Assembly (NCBI GenBank): GCA_001970955.1
Contig: MPUH01000274.1
Coordinates: forward strand, 1-64,000
DNA: 64,000 nucleotides
Origin: Stentor coeruleus
Taxonomy: Eukaryota; Ciliophora; Heterotrichea; Heterotrichida; Stentoridae
Direction of reading: 5' to 3'
The notes under the pieces were generated by a model. That model made no database searches. It was not told where the DNA came from and saw only the letters and a list, made by a program, of their open reading frames with translations. Positions 1 through 10,472 of the stretch are shown here, in pieces. The position numbers and the translations under genes are program-made. Positions within the stretch are counted from its first letter, which is position 1; every line of letters starts with the position of its first letter.

Positions 1-2378
1 GATTGAATCTATAGGTAATTATTTGTTATAAAAGGGTTTAGATAGAGAAGACTTTTGGAAGATATATTTTTATATGAATTATAGGGAATTAAGTGGATTT
101 TTAAGGGTATGAGTGAGATTGCTTTTTGGTAGACAAATTGTGCTAGTTGTGATTATTTTTTTTGTAATGATAGGATTTATTCTTTGATTATGGGAAATTA
201 TTTTGATTAGGTTTACATTAAATTAAGCTATTAAAANCATTAAATTAAGCTATTAAAAGCTAAGAACTATTCCTAACTTATTTAGGGCCTTTTATGGTAA
301 TATGTAGATTATGTTTAGAGCTATATAAATTTATATAAATATAAATATAAACATAAATTTTTTTTTTGTGTTTTGTAGCAATATCATTTAAAATTATTGC
401 ATTTTGCAGTAATAACACTAAAATCCATCATTACACAAATTCCGCCTCTAAAATTAGCGAATTTTTAGAAACTATATAAAATCTATATAATTTATATCAT
501 AATTTTTTTAAGTAATTGCTTATACCAAAATCTTCTCCCTTCATATATTGATTTCTATCCTATAAGAATCTATAGTTATAACTTCCTTGTTTAAAAACCC
601 TTCAGCACTTTATCAAAACTACTAGGTCAATTTTCTTAAGTAAAATCTTTAAAGTATTAAAATTCTCTAATTATAATCAGGATAATAGTAGGAAAGTAAT
701 CTATTTAAACGTATAATAAAAAATTGTTCTTCAAAATCTTACTTGTAGAAAATTATGATATTGTAGAGATTTATCTACAAAGATATTGCCTATATCTACT
801 AATTCACTAAATTCCTGATTTCCAGGACCATAAAATTATTTTCTTGAACTGTAGAAAAAAATCTTTTATTTGTGAGCTGGCAATGTGAGGAAGTTTTGCT
901 TTAACTTTAAATAGCATATATAATAATTCCATATATTCATTCTTTTAAACCCCAGATGTCACTAAGTAAAACAATAAATTTTATAGCTAATTTATATGAG
1001 AAGTGATCAAGTCAACAAGCTAAAATTTATATATTTCATATGACTATTGATTAGATGGCATTCTTTTCAATCTGAATCTTTCTTAGGAATTTGTCATAAA
1101 ACTCTGATTTTTGTATTTGGCATTCTAGTAAATGTGCATAAAGTGAATTCAGATCTCTTGAAACTTAACGCAGTCTTATTATTATAAGATTTTGCAAGAC
1201 CAAATAAAAAATATAAATGCTTCACGATGATATAATGATAAAAAGCTATAAGATGTTGGTAAATACAAAAATAGTAAGAAGTGAAGATTACTAAAGATTT
1301 GACAATATTAGAAATTTTATGGTGAATAGGAATGAGATTACTATGAATAAGAAGAGCAAGCCTTTACTAATTCAGTAATTTTTTAAACTAATTTTATTAA
1401 AGTATAATCACAGTATTTTAAAATAAGATATAAAATAACATTAACTTTATACATATAAATATTTGTATATTAGTCTATAACAATATCAAATCATAAAAAG
1501 GGATTTCAACTTTTTATATCAAACAAATATTAAAATTTCTAAAATATTCACTTGCATATATTTTCCTTATATTAAAATTACCGGCAATTCCATGAAAGAA
1601 ACTATATTTCCCTTAAACTTTGAACTTAAAAACTAATTTACTTTTTTCAAATATAATCTTCTAATATTCTTAAAAAACCTGAATCCCAAAGCGAAATTTT
1701 TTTTATACCAACTTTTTTTATCCTATATCTCTAATTCTCTTCCATTTTTGGGTTAAAAAAACATTGGTAAATCAAACTTATAATAATAAATATGTCTGAA
1801 GTCAGCCTATCTCTCATTGGGGAAACAAGGTGTTATATCGGACAGAAATGAAGCACTTTTACCACCTTGTCTCAAGGCTTTAAAGGGTGCTGACATTCTT
1901 TATCTTTATATTATATTTTATATTTTGCATCTAGAAAATCTTATCTTTCTATAAGTCCTAAGAGGATTGAAAAATATAAGAAATTCAATTGAAAATCAGA
2001 AGGTTATGAATTTCTAAGTATTTTAAAGGCTTGATAAGGATTTGTATGTGAGAAATACTGTGAGAAGAAGGTTTATATTAGTACTTGACTAGAAAATAAA
2101 AAAAGTATATTTTAGGGTGTAAGTTTTAATACATTATGAGTAAAAATTGAATAGAAGCTTAATGAATTGTTTTGCTATAAGAAAAGATTTTATTTAAGGA
2201 AAAACATTTGATAGATAATTAACTATAATTATTAAATACACAAAATTATCATTAAATACTATGATTCCTATTACCAATACCAGCCTTAAAAAACTATATT
2301 TCATTAATAATTTTGCTACAAATATCAACCTCTAAAATTCATTTTATTACAATTTTCCATATGCAAAAAAACTACTTA
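1..2378. other. Gene-free left end
   Basis: No open frame here resembles a protein. The stretch is AT-rich with homopolymer runs. A single N at 237 lies between two 21-bp direct copies (216-236 and 238-258). The only island of more balanced composition is the candidate structured RNA at 1798-1898. The last ~150 bases are C-rich and G-poor, as seen to the left of other genes in the window. Confidence 0.6.
1798..1898. ncRNA. Candidate structured RNA, family unknown
   Basis: Two nested perfect stems are visible inside an otherwise AT-rich desert. GTCAGC at 1801-1806 pairs with GCTGAC at 1889-1894, and GAA (1798-1800) extends it to TTC (1896-1898) across one bulged base. ACAAGGTG at 1825-1832 pairs with CACCTTGT at 1863-1870. 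The inner loop is about 30 nt. Both strands would fold, so direction is undecided. I compared it by eye with U1, U2, U4, U5, U6, SRP and TPP-riboswitch signatures and found no match. A chance inverted repeat or transposon remnant remains possible. Confidence 0.3.
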
Positions 2379-3143
2379 CTATAAGTTGGGAAGCCTAAGC
2401 CCACCATCAACCCTAACAACACTTCCTGTCATATAAGTATTTTCTACTAAAAACTTGCATGTATGTGCAAACTCAGGTGGTGACCCAAATCTTTTAAGAG
2501 GAACATCTTTAGCCATCCCTTCCACAACTTTCTTATCAATTTTATCAGACATTCTAGTTCCACCAAATAACCCTGGGGCTACAGAATTCACTCTTATACC
2601 ATATGATGCCAAATCACGAGCCATTGGTAATGTTAAACCTAAAATCCCACCTTTACTTGACCCATATGCAGCTTGACCTCTTTGTCCTTCATAACCTGCA
2701 ATACTTGAAACATGGACTATAACTCCTCGTTCTTTATCTATTTCTGTTTGACTTGACATTTGTTTAGCTACTAATCGAGATGTATTAAAAGTACCAACTA
2801 GATTGACTTTAATAACTCTTTCAAAATCAGCTAATGAATGAGAAGATTTTGATGTAATTGTCCTTTGGCCAAGGATTATCCCTGCGCAGTTTAGCAGGAT
2901 GTGGATTTGACCAAAAACTTTTAAGGTTGAGTCAATTGCTGATTTTACTGAAGCTTCTGATGCTACGTCTACTTGGCAGAATATCACATTGCCCCCTAAC
3001 TCTTTAACAATCTGTTGTCCTTGTTCAGCATTCATATCCCAAATCGCAATCTTGCCCCCAAGAGAATGGAAAAGCCTAACTACGGACTCTCCAAGTCCTG
3101 AAGCGCCACCTGTGACTACCGACACTGAATCAAGGATTTTCAT
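2379..3143 (-). CDS. HSD17B10: Short-chain dehydrogenase, HSD17B10-like
   Basis: This 254-aa protein is a full-length classical short-chain dehydrogenase/reductase. The NAD-binding TGGASGLG motif lies at residues ~11-18, NCAG at ~85-88, the catalytic Ser at ~147 and the YGSSK (YxxxK) active site at ~160-164. The C-terminal half, with the VAPGLF and PLKRFG segments and a short DGGLRL tail, is that of type-10 17beta-hydroxysteroid dehydrogenase/3-hydroxyacyl-CoA dehydrogenase type 2, which is known from mitochondria for isoleucine and fatty-acid breakdown and, in animals, RNase P. No clear presequence is seen. The start is the first ATG, directly behind a TATATAAT stretch. Stop is TAG. A general SDR of another specificity is the main alternative. 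Confidence 0.85.
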   Translation of the reverse strand: MKILDSVSVVTGGASGLGESVVRLFHSLGGKIAIWDMNAEQGQQIVKELGGNVIFCQVDVASEASVKSAIDSTLKVFGQIHILLNCAGIILGQRTITSKSSHSLADFERVIKVNLVGTFNTSRLVAKQMSSQTEIDKERGVIVHVSSIAGYEGQRGQAAYGSSKGGILGLTLPMARDLASYGIRVNSVAPGLFGGTRMSDKIDKKVVEGMAKDVPLKRFGSPPEFAHTCKFLVENTYMTGSVVRVDGGLRLPNL

Positions 3144-3217
3144 ATTATATAATTAAACTCACCAATTCCATATATAAAAACTTCATAAACACCTCAATAT
3201 AAACTTTAAATTAGCCA

Positions 3218-6200
3218 TTAAGCATCATGGTGCTCTTCAAACGATCCTAGACCTTTAAGGACAAAATCAATATCCGGTCCACCTTTAACCCATACTCTAA
3301 ACATAGACTTATAAAGTAAAGCTAGTTTTGGTTTAAAAAGTATATGCACAGCTATAGGTATTTTATCATCAGGATTTGTAGCTAAAGGTAACGCTGGACC
3401 AGTAGGTGTAACTTTTAATGGAACAGTAGGTCCAAATATATTCCCTTCAGTGACTGAAAATATAAATACATCAGGATCATCTGTTATACTCGCATCTTCT
3501 TTTTCTTTTTTTGTCATAGTCTTAAGCTTAGTAGCTGGTTTTTTAGGAAACTGCATATATTTAATTTCCCATTTCGCATCAACTGGACTAACATTTAACA
3601 TAAAAATCGTCAGTTTTTTCGTATACTGGGTATTCACAACACCAAAATCCTGCTCAGTCAAATTTTTAAACTCGTCGCATTGCGACGAGGCAAGAACAAT
3701 TTTCGGTCTATATAATCTTGCTTCTAAGCTTATAAACTGTTGTTCATTATTAGAGAATTTTATAGCCAAACGTCCTTTTATTGATGATCTAGCAACTTCT
3801 GGCCAGATTTCTATATCATTTGCATTTGGTTTTATAAGTTTTACGTTTAATAATAAATTGTCTTCTGGAGCTAAAACATGTTTGTCTACTAAAGGCATAT
3901 TAGAACTACTTTTTTTTAGCTTAAGGTTTTCGACTGCATCTGCTACAGAACCTCCTTCATAATCTTGTAAAGATAAAGCTGCAGAGTTTTTAAAGCCAGT
4001 TATTATAAATGGACCATTTTCAATTGTAATAGAAAAAGATAAAGGTGAAGTTGTTATGTTTGTTAATGAAATTTCTTTATGACCAGTTGGACCACCAATT
4101 GCATAAGCATCAAAAGAGAGATAATAAGCACCATCTGCACGTTGGACTTTATCAACATGAAGAAAAGGTTTTAAAGTTCTGGCTTGTAACAAAAACCCAA
4201 TCTCACCAAGTTTCGCATCTTCTCCAGCCCCTTCAATTGCTGGATGTGCTAAAGCTATTGCTTGATGTAAAGTTTCTTCATCACTATAAAATGTGACTAA
4301 GAACGAAAACTCAGATTTTCCTAAAATAATTGCGGATTTGGGTTGGATCTCAAATGCTGAAGTTGACTCTTGTGGCTCAAGTGCTTGAAACTTTAAGTCA
4401 AAAATGTCAGGTTTCTCATCTTCTGAAATCGAAGCCATTGATGTTGGGACAAAAGTCACTTTAAAAATGTCATCATTTCTATTGGCTAAACTCGCATAAT
4501 TAAAAATCTTCCAAAATAAGGAAATTGGCTTTGGTCCACTGTTGAATAATTTTATCTTCCTACTCAATGAGCCTTTTATAGGCACCGTTCCTAATGATAA
4601 TATTATAGGATCAGATTTATAATTAATTCCGAGCTGATTAGGGACAATATTTAAAGGTGACCCTTTGACTTTGCATCTTACAGGAATTTTATAAGGTTTA
4701 AGTCCTTTAACACAACTTACTAATATATCTTCAAACCTTCCACATATATCATTATACATTGTTACAGTTATAAGCTGTTCTCCATAGCCAGCTAATTGAC
4801 CTTTTCTTGGTTCACATACAAAAGCTATTCCTTGATTATTACCTAAGTAAAACTTTTGTGAAGTCTCAAGTTTTTTCGTAGCTGTAAAAGTTTCTCCTTC
4901 TTTTGTTGAGAATTTATTTTGATGTTCATGAGCATCAGTTAAAAGAGGAGGTAGTTTTTCTTTAGATTTGTTTTTGAAAGAATTGAATTTAGTGGATTTT
5001 GAAAATTGGACTTTTGTAGGTTCTTTTGTGTATTGGTTAGCTTTAGTTTCTTTGGCTTGTTTTTCAGCAGCAACTTCATCATGGTAACGACTTGGTTCAT
5101 ATTTTTCGAATTTCAGGTCGAATGTAGTTGAAAGGCCTGAGTTGTTTTTTATTAAAAATTTCAAAGTCTTAGGCTCTCTTATATTAACAGTGGCAAAATC
5201 AACAATCTTTAAATGCTGCTCAGGGGGTATACTCAACGTCATCGAACTAATAAAACTCTGCCTTTCACTTGCATTATAAAGTGAAGGGAGCATATTCCCA
5301 TGTTTCGAGTTTACATTAACACTTTCATCATGTATTACATAAGCAATTTCAAGCCCTTTAACATTAGCTGCTGTAAAAACCCCAATTTCGCTATCCATAC
5401 CTTCAATTTGACACATCCAAAGTTGATTTAATGATCCTCCAATAAACGGAGTGACTGTAAAGCTGCAAACCTGACTGGTCCTAGGTTGAATTTCCCCATT
5501 GGCTGGATTAATATTAAATGCACAGCCATCAATGCTCTTATCCCATGCATATTTCGCTGACACATTACCATAATTATACAAAGTAACCCTTTTTTCCTTA
5601 GAAGGAACACCTGCCGACAAGCTTCCCATAACAAACTCATAACAATCCAAGTAAACTAATGGTTTTTGTATATCCGCACTAAGTGAAATATAGCAAGCCA
5701 TACCATTTTCAACCCTGACCTTCACAATTTCCTGTACTTTCTGCACAGTCTCCGAATAAACCTCAACTTCAACTTCTACCGACTCTTTCGCTGGTATTTT
5801 TACCGTACTTGGACTAATCCTCACACTCATATTTTTTGCCTTAATCAATACCGCAACTTCATTTTCATACAAATTCATAATAGAAAACTTCATTGAAGCC
5901 CTTGTCCCACATCTAACAATACCAAAATCACATTCAGCTGATGATATTTTAATATTTGGACCTATACATATCGCTTTTACTAAAAAATATATAGGCAATC
6001 CATGTTCAACATTACATAAAATCACACTTTCATGTACCCCTAAAGCAGAACATGATATTTTAAAAGGGATTTCAATAGATCCTTTAGCTGGGATAGTACC
6101 TTGTAATATAGGTAATTCACAAGAACAATAATCTGATGTTTTATCTTTAACTATCTGAAGATTAAAACTCACATCACCATTATTGGAATTTTTAAGTATA

Positions 6201-7627
6201 GCTGTAGCTGAATATTCAGAATTAAGTGAAAATTCATAAGGAAATAAATAAAATGGTGGGTCGAATTCTAAATGACATAATCGACCTTCACCATGTAAAT
6301 TGAATTTTATATAAGGAATCGGGGGGAATTTACCATTACTGCCAAGGAAAAGAGCTGAAGGGTCTTTAAATAATGCTGACTCTTGAAGTTGTTTTGATAT
6401 ATGCATTAAAGATTGGATAGGGATATTCTCAACAAAAAGGTCAGCATATTCGTTAAAAGGATGTGAAGATGTTGGGGAAAATGTGATTTTAAATTGATGG
6501 GATGAGTTTGGAGGCATAGTCCCTTGATATGGAGAAATCGCATAATGAACAGTCTGAGCTTCTAAAGATATCACTTCATCAGAATTCACATAAGTCGACC
6601 AATGATAATTTACCGGAAGTGCACTGGCGTTTTGTATATGTAAAACCCTTGAGCATTCTGATTTTGGATGACTTTCTTCAAACCAAATCGCATTAAGAGG
6701 ATTTTCTTCAAAATTCAGTTTTTTATCATCAATTTGTATAACATTCAAAGATAATGTTGCCCCGATACCTTTAAGTGTATAGAATTTTGAGGTCTGATTA
6801 TCACATGCAAGGATGATTTTGTTCTCAATTGGCCCTCCAAGAGTAGGTTGGTAACAGACATAAATATCAATAAATTGTCCTGTAGCAAGATAAAATTGTA
6901 AAGGGAATATAGTAAATGGACCTGTGACTAGAATTTCATCACCTAAATCTGGGTCTTTAGATTCATCTTCATGAAAGAATTTAAACCCGGCACTTCCACC
7001 TAAATTTTGGCAGCGAAATGTGAGATCAGCTCTATCACCAACCCATGTAGTCCCACATTCCATTATATCTTGTAAGGTTAAATGTGGAGGTTCTCTTCTT
7101 GCTCTTAATGGGACTTTTATTGTATTTTGTTCTGTTTTTATCATAAACTCATCATCAAATTCAGCTAAACTAGCAGCATGAAAATGAACTAATACTTTTG
7201 CACTCATACCTGGGGCAACAAGACCCATTTCAGAATCTGGGAATACAGTTTGGGCAATACTAAACATTTCAGTACTTGGAGGGAGGACCATAATTCTTCT
7301 TAAAAGCCCAGAAACGTTTGTAATAATTAAAGGGATTTCATAAACCCCTCCTTCTTCATAATCAGTAAACACAATACACTCAGGATTTAATCTGAAAGGG
7401 TTGTCTTTAGCTAAAATCCCAAGCTTTGGGTTGTTGACGCTAGGAAGTTCGCGAGGGTTTTTTAGGAAAGTTATTTTTTTGTTCATACTTTGGATGAATT
7501 TCTTGTTTATTTCTTTATCTACTTCGTTCATTTTTTGCAGGTAAGGTGGGAGTTTCTTACTTAGCTGTCTTTTGGGGTTGAAGTTATCCAATGTGCTGTC
7601 AGGTTTTAAAGTCCTGATTCCTTCCAT
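3218..7627 (-). CDS. MSP/ASH-domain axonemal protein, CFAP81/DLEC1-like
   Basis: This 1469-aa intronless protein is built mostly of Ig-like beta-sandwich repeats of the MSP/ASH type: repeated segments such as NVSGLLRRI, NSGPKPISLFWK and NVSPVDAKWEI, each followed by proline- and glycine-rich strands. That fold is typical of cilium and centriole proteins. The N-terminus carries a KKITFLKNPRELP segment ahead of the first domain, which together with the length suggests the CFAP81/DLEC1 family (central-pair apparatus). HYDIN, CFAP47 and CFAP74 share the same repeats and cannot be excluded by eye. A lysine-rich linker lies near residues 860-920. No transmembrane segments or enzymatic motifs are seen. 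The start ATG follows TATATAA; the right flank is markedly G-rich. Axonemal role is inferred from domain type. Confidence 0.6.
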   Translation of the reverse strand: MEGIRTLKPDSTLDNFNPKRQLSKKLPPYLQKMNEVDKEINKKFIQSMNKKITFLKNPRELPSVNNPKLGILAKDNPFRLNPECIVFTDYEEGGVYEIPLIITNVSGLLRRIMVLPPSTEMFSIAQTVFPDSEMGLVAPGMSAKVLVHFHAASLAEFDDEFMIKTEQNTIKVPLRARREPPHLTLQDIMECGTTWVGDRADLTFRCQNLGGSAGFKFFHEDESKDPDLGDEILVTGPFTIFPLQFYLATGQFIDIYVCYQPTLGGPIENKIILACDNQTSKFYTLKGIGATLSLNVIQIDDKKLNFEENPLNAIWFEESHPKSECSRVLHIQNASALPVNYHWSTYVNSDEVISLEAQTVHYAISPYQGTMPPNSSHQFKITFSPTSSHPFNEYADLFVENIPIQSLMHISKQLQESALFKDPSALFLGSNGKFPPIPYIKFNLHGEGRLCHLEFDPPFYLFPYEFSLNSEYSATAILKNSNNGDVSFNLQIVKDKTSDYCSCELPILQGTIPAKGSIEIPFKISCSALGVHESVILCNVEHGLPIYFLVKAICIGPNIKISSAECDFGIVRCGTRASMKFSIMNLYENEVAVLIKAKNMSVRISPSTVKIPAKESVEVEVEVYSETVQKVQEIVKVRVENGMACYISLSADIQKPLVYLDCYEFVMGSLSAGVPSKEKRVTLYNYGNVSAKYAWDKSIDGCAFNINPANGEIQPRTSQVCSFTVTPFIGGSLNQLWMCQIEGMDSEIGVFTAANVKGLEIAYVIHDESVNVNSKHGNMLPSLYNASERQSFISSMTLSIPPEQHLKIVDFATVNIREPKTLKFLIKNNSGLSTTFDLKFEKYEPSRYHDEVAAEKQAKETKANQYTKEPTKVQFSKSTKFNSFKNKSKEKLPPLLTDAHEHQNKFSTKEGETFTATKKLETSQKFYLGNNQGIAFVCEPRKGQLAGYGEQLITVTMYNDICGRFEDILVSCVKGLKPYKIPVRCKVKGSPLNIVPNQLGINYKSDPIILSLGTVPIKGSLSRKIKLFNSGPKPISLFWKIFNYASLANRNDDIFKVTFVPTSMASISEDEKPDIFDLKFQALEPQESTSAFEIQPKSAIILGKSEFSFLVTFYSDEETLHQAIALAHPAIEGAGEDAKLGEIGFLLQARTLKPFLHVDKVQRADGAYYLSFDAYAIGGPTGHKEISLTNITTSPLSFSITIENGPFIITGFKNSAALSLQDYEGGSVADAVENLKLKKSSSNMPLVDKHVLAPEDNLLLNVKLIKPNANDIEIWPEVARSSIKGRLAIKFSNNEQQFISLEARLYRPKIVLASSQCDEFKNLTEQDFGVVNTQYTKKLTIFMLNVSPVDAKWEIKYMQFPKKPATKLKTMTKKEKEDASITDDPDVFIFSVTEGNIFGPTVPLKVTPTGPALPLATNPDDKIPIAVHILFKPKLALLYKSMFRVWVKGGPDIDFVLKGLGSFEEHHDA

Positions 7628-8237
7628 TTATATATAACTGTGTAGGTTTTGTTAGAGATTTGATGTTAGAGATAGGGTTAATGGATTTGATAGAAGATAA
7701 TAAGGATTTGGGTGTTGATGATTTTATGTTTTAGAATTATAGGATAGATTTATAATGAGATAAAAGTAAGATTTTAGCAGAAAAGATTGTGCATGGGGGT
7801 ATTGGTGGTTGGATTATGATTTTGTGAATTTAATTGGAATGTTTATGATGGTTAGAGAGATTTTAGTGTATGTAGGAGTAAAGTAGTTTAGTTCTATTTG
7901 AAAAAAATAAAATTTATATTATTATAAACTTGTTTATGATCTTATAGATTTTATGCAAAAATTATATAAAAGACAGAAAATTAGCTCATGGAACTGATTG
8001 AAAATAACTATAGCAATTCATATATCATTTTATTACATATTTCTTATCTATAAGAATATATTATTAATTGTTTTTATTTTCCAATACGACAATATCAGTG
8101 ATACTGAAATAAATCGTAATCAGGTTCATAGTTTTCCTAGCAATAAATCCAGAAAATAAAAACAAATACACTTTCCGAACAAAACCAATATTTTCAGTAA
8201 TTCCTTGACCAATTGCCAAATTAAGTAAAATAAACCC
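7628..8237. other. Intergenic
   Basis: No gene seen. The plus strand is G-rich and C-poor up to about 7880 and becomes C-richer from about 8090 towards the next gene. Confidence 0.6.
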
Positions 8238-8636
8238 CTAAATGGATTTTACATCATTTAACATCCAAGACAGACCCTCATCAAGTGGTAGTTTATTTTT
8301 GGCAATGATATCATTTCTTAATTTCTTGTTTAAAACTTCATCATATACTGTTAACCAAATACATAAATACTCAATCCCTGCAGAAAGTAAAAAATATACT
8401 CTTAAAGCTTTTTCATAGTAACAACATATTACCAACAACATAATACTTGACATTTGACTAACACATTTATGTATAATAATACTTCTAGAGCTCTGTTCTA
8501 ATATCATCGCCGTTACCCAATAAGCTAACATAAACAACACCCCAACACAAACTAATCCCCATACTTTACCAGCCATAAAAATCACTACAAAAACCCCAGC
8601 AACCCTACAAAAACCCATAATCTCCATCATATCCAT
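8238..8636 (-). CDS. Small multi-span membrane protein
   Basis: A 132-aa protein starting at the ATG of MDMMEIMGF; an upstream TTG at 8645 is in frame but the ATG sits in the local TATATAATGG context used by neighbours. It has about four hydrophobic spans (residues ~8-30, 32-48, 62-75, 82-100) and a charged C-terminal tail of ~30 residues. The last two spans look faintly like the C-terminal part of phosphatidylinositol synthase (ALRVYFLLSAGIEYL), but the DGxxAR...GxxxDxxxD catalytic motif of that family is absent and there is no room upstream for it, because GrpE begins 62 bp away on the other strand. Function not recognised. Stop is TAG. Confidence 0.55.
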   Translation of the reverse strand: MDMMEIMGFCRVAGVFVVIFMAGKVWGLVCVGVLFMLAYWVTAMILEQSSRSIIIHKCVSQMSSIMLLVICCYYEKALRVYFLLSAGIEYLCIWLTVYDEVLNKKLRNDIIAKNKLPLDEGLSWMLNDVKSI

Positions 8637-8698
8637 TATATACAAAAAAAAAAATCATATTTACTAATAAAACGTAAGGTTATAATCTAAAAAAATTC
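8637..8698. promoter_or_regulatory. Shared divergent promoter, 62 bp
   Basis: Only 62 bp separate the ATG of the small membrane protein (minus) from that of GrpE (plus). Each ATG has its own TATA-like stretch: TATATAATG on the minus side and TTATAAT about 17 bases before the GrpE ATG. Both core promoters and both 5' UTRs must fit here or run into the neighbouring gene. Confidence 0.5.
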
Positions 8699-9352
8699 AT
8701 GGCATTCAGAAATCTTAGTAAAGTTTTACTCTCCAAACAATCTATAGGGATCTTCAAACCTTCTTGCATAAGAACATTCAGCGAAGAACAAAAGCCTGAA
8801 GAACAAAAGCCTGAAGAAAAAAAACCTGAAGAGAAAAAAGCGACTGAAAATCCTGAAGCTTTGAAAATCAAAGATTTTGAAGCTAAGGTGAAAACTTTAG
8901 AAAATGAAGCCTTGAAATATAAAGATTTATATATAAGAGCTATTGCTGAACAAGAGAATATTCGTAAACGGCTTATGAAAGAAATTGATAATGAGTCGAG
9001 TTATGCGATAACCAAATTTGCTAAAGAGATGTTAGAAGTTGGAGACAATTTAAATAGAGCTTTAGATAATACTAAACCTGAAGATGCGAAAAATGACCCA
9101 CAAAAAAGTTTGAAGGATTTATTGGAAGGTGTTAGTATGACAAGAGATATTTTGAAAGGAATTTATGGGAAGTTCCATATTATTGAGTATTGTCCAATTG
9201 GGGAAAAATTTGACCCAAATCAGCATGAAGCACTTTTTGTATATGAGGATAAGAGCAAGGAATCAGGGTCTGTTGGACAAGTTTTTACCAATGGTTTTAA
9301 GATCAAAGATAGGATACTTAGAGTAGCAAAAGTGGGAGTTGTTAAGAAATAG
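8699..9352 (+). CDS. GRPE: Mitochondrial GrpE nucleotide exchange factor
   Basis: This 217-aa protein is a GrpE (Mge1) homologue, the exchange factor that releases ADP from mitochondrial Hsp70 during import and folding. The N-terminal ~26 residues (Arg/Lys/Ser, no acids) look like a mitochondrial presequence. Then comes an acidic linker of near-tandem PEEQK/PEEKK units (residues ~30-48). The GrpE core follows: long helix with RAIAEQENIRKR, KFAKEMLEVGDNLNRAL, then GEKFDPNQHEALF and the beta-wing end DRILRVAKVGVVKK, all hallmark segments. Length is normal for the family. Start is the first ATG, ending the 62-bp divergent promoter. Stop is TAG. Confidence is high; only the exact cleavage site is unknown. 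Confidence 0.95.
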   Translation: MAFRNLSKVLLSKQSIGIFKPSCIRTFSEEQKPEEQKPEEKKPEEKKATENPEALKIKDFEAKVKTLENEALKYKDLYIRAIAEQENIRKRLMKEIDNESSYAITKFAKEMLEVGDNLNRALDNTKPEDAKNDPQKSLKDLLEGVSMTRDILKGIYGKFHIIEYCPIGEKFDPNQHEALFVYEDKSKESGSVGQVFTNGFKIKDRILRVAKVGVVKK

Positions 9353-9608
9353 AGATATAAAAATAGATATTTTACTAAATTAGATAAGATATGGATTTGA
9401 AAATTAAGTTTTAAAGTGGAGAGTTTATGAGGATTATTGGGTATTAGGGTGTATAAAGAGTATGGTTTTAGAATATTTTCATATATATCCTAAAGTTAAC
9501 CTTACAACATTTCCAATTATAAAAAAATATATCTTCAATCACGACCTCTCTAAAAAAAAATATTTTATTATACCACTAATCACTCTATCTTCCCACCAAA
9601 CTTCCTAA

Positions 9609-10472
9609 CTAAAATTCTATAGGTTTATCATCCATTAATTCCTGTCCCACAACTGAAATATGTCTTTTACTACACAAGAACTCTTTCATATATTCTTTAA
9701 CTGGTTTTGTAAGTGTATAAGCTAAAGCATTAAAAAAACCTTGAAGTCCCCATAAAATACTGGATACATACATAAGATCTAATGATGATTTATGATCCAT
9801 TTGCATTATCCTAAGTACTAATTGAGGCCAAATACAAACAAGTAATATTAAAGGGTAAAAAAAAAGTCTTTTCGCTTGAATTTTTTCTCTATTAAGATTA
9901 TCTGCAGTGTTTATTGATAGAATTTTATATAGCCTTAAAAATATAAATGCACTACCAAATGTTATAAGTCCTCCAGGGATATAAATTATAATTAATCTGA
10001 AAATATTCCCTTCTGAAGTTAGCCTTAATGTGCAATTATGACCAATATTTCCATATAATCCTAAAAATGCTGAAGTAGTACACATCGCTGCAGGGAAAGT
10101 AAAACCAAAGCTTATCCAATAATAAAAATACTTTTCTATATAAATATTATTAAGAACCAAAGCTTGATACATAGTCACAGCTATAGCGAAACTCCAATAG
10201 TTAGTCTGAAAAACAGCAAAAATGTGCACAAATCCAGATATTTCGCATAATACATCAGGGATATGCTTAAAAAACATAGGGAAAATTTGGGTTAATGATC
10301 TGATCAGGTCAAATAAATTCAGGACAAAAACCAGCTTGAAAGAATAAAAATGCAAAGGTTTGGCTATGAGGAAAACAATTAAAGCTACTAAACTTCCAAT
10401 AGTACTTATAATATTAGCTGTAAGATGGATGTATTGTAGGCTTTCTTCAACAGCATTAACCTCTTCACTCAT
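9609..10472 (-). CDS. Seven-span receptor, cAMP-receptor-like GPCR
   Basis: A 287-aa protein with seven hydrophobic spans (~15-38, 47-68, 80-105, 118-140, 160-182, 205-225, 236-256) and a short cytoplasmic tail. Short loops, conserved WxxxxAxTMY in span 3, the FFYPLILLVCIWP span 6 and LQGFFNALAY span 7 fit the Dictyostelium cAMP-receptor (CAR) family of GPCRs, the class that most ciliate GPCRs fall into. A disulphide pair could join Cys76 with a Cys of extracellular loop 2 (GHNCTL). The ligand cannot be told. The ATG lies behind ATATATAAAT. Stop is TAG. An alternative is a secretin-like receptor without ectodomain, which I consider less likely. Confidence 0.75.
   Translation of the reverse strand: MSEEVNAVEESLQYIHLTANIISTIGSLVALIVFLIAKPLHFYSFKLVFVLNLFDLIRSLTQIFPMFFKHIPDVLCEISGFVHIFAVFQTNYWSFAIAVTMYQALVLNNIYIEKYFYYWISFGFTFPAAMCTTSAFLGLYGNIGHNCTLRLTSEGNIFRLIIIYIPGGLITFGSAFIFLRLYKILSINTADNLNREKIQAKRLFFYPLILLVCIWPQLVLRIMQMDHKSSLDLMYVSSILWGLQGFFNALAYTLTKPVKEYMKEFLCSKRHISVVGQELMDDKPIEF

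Noticed and set aside
1798-1898. tRNA, snRNA, SRP RNA or TPP riboswitch
   Set aside because: None of the conserved words (T-loop GTTC, U5 loop with stem, U6 ACAGAGA, CTGAGA) is in the right place; kept only as an unnamed candidate RNA.
8637-8645. Upstream TTG start for the small membrane protein
   Set aside because: TTG start is not expected; the ATG at 8636 follows the TATA-like context shared with neighbours.
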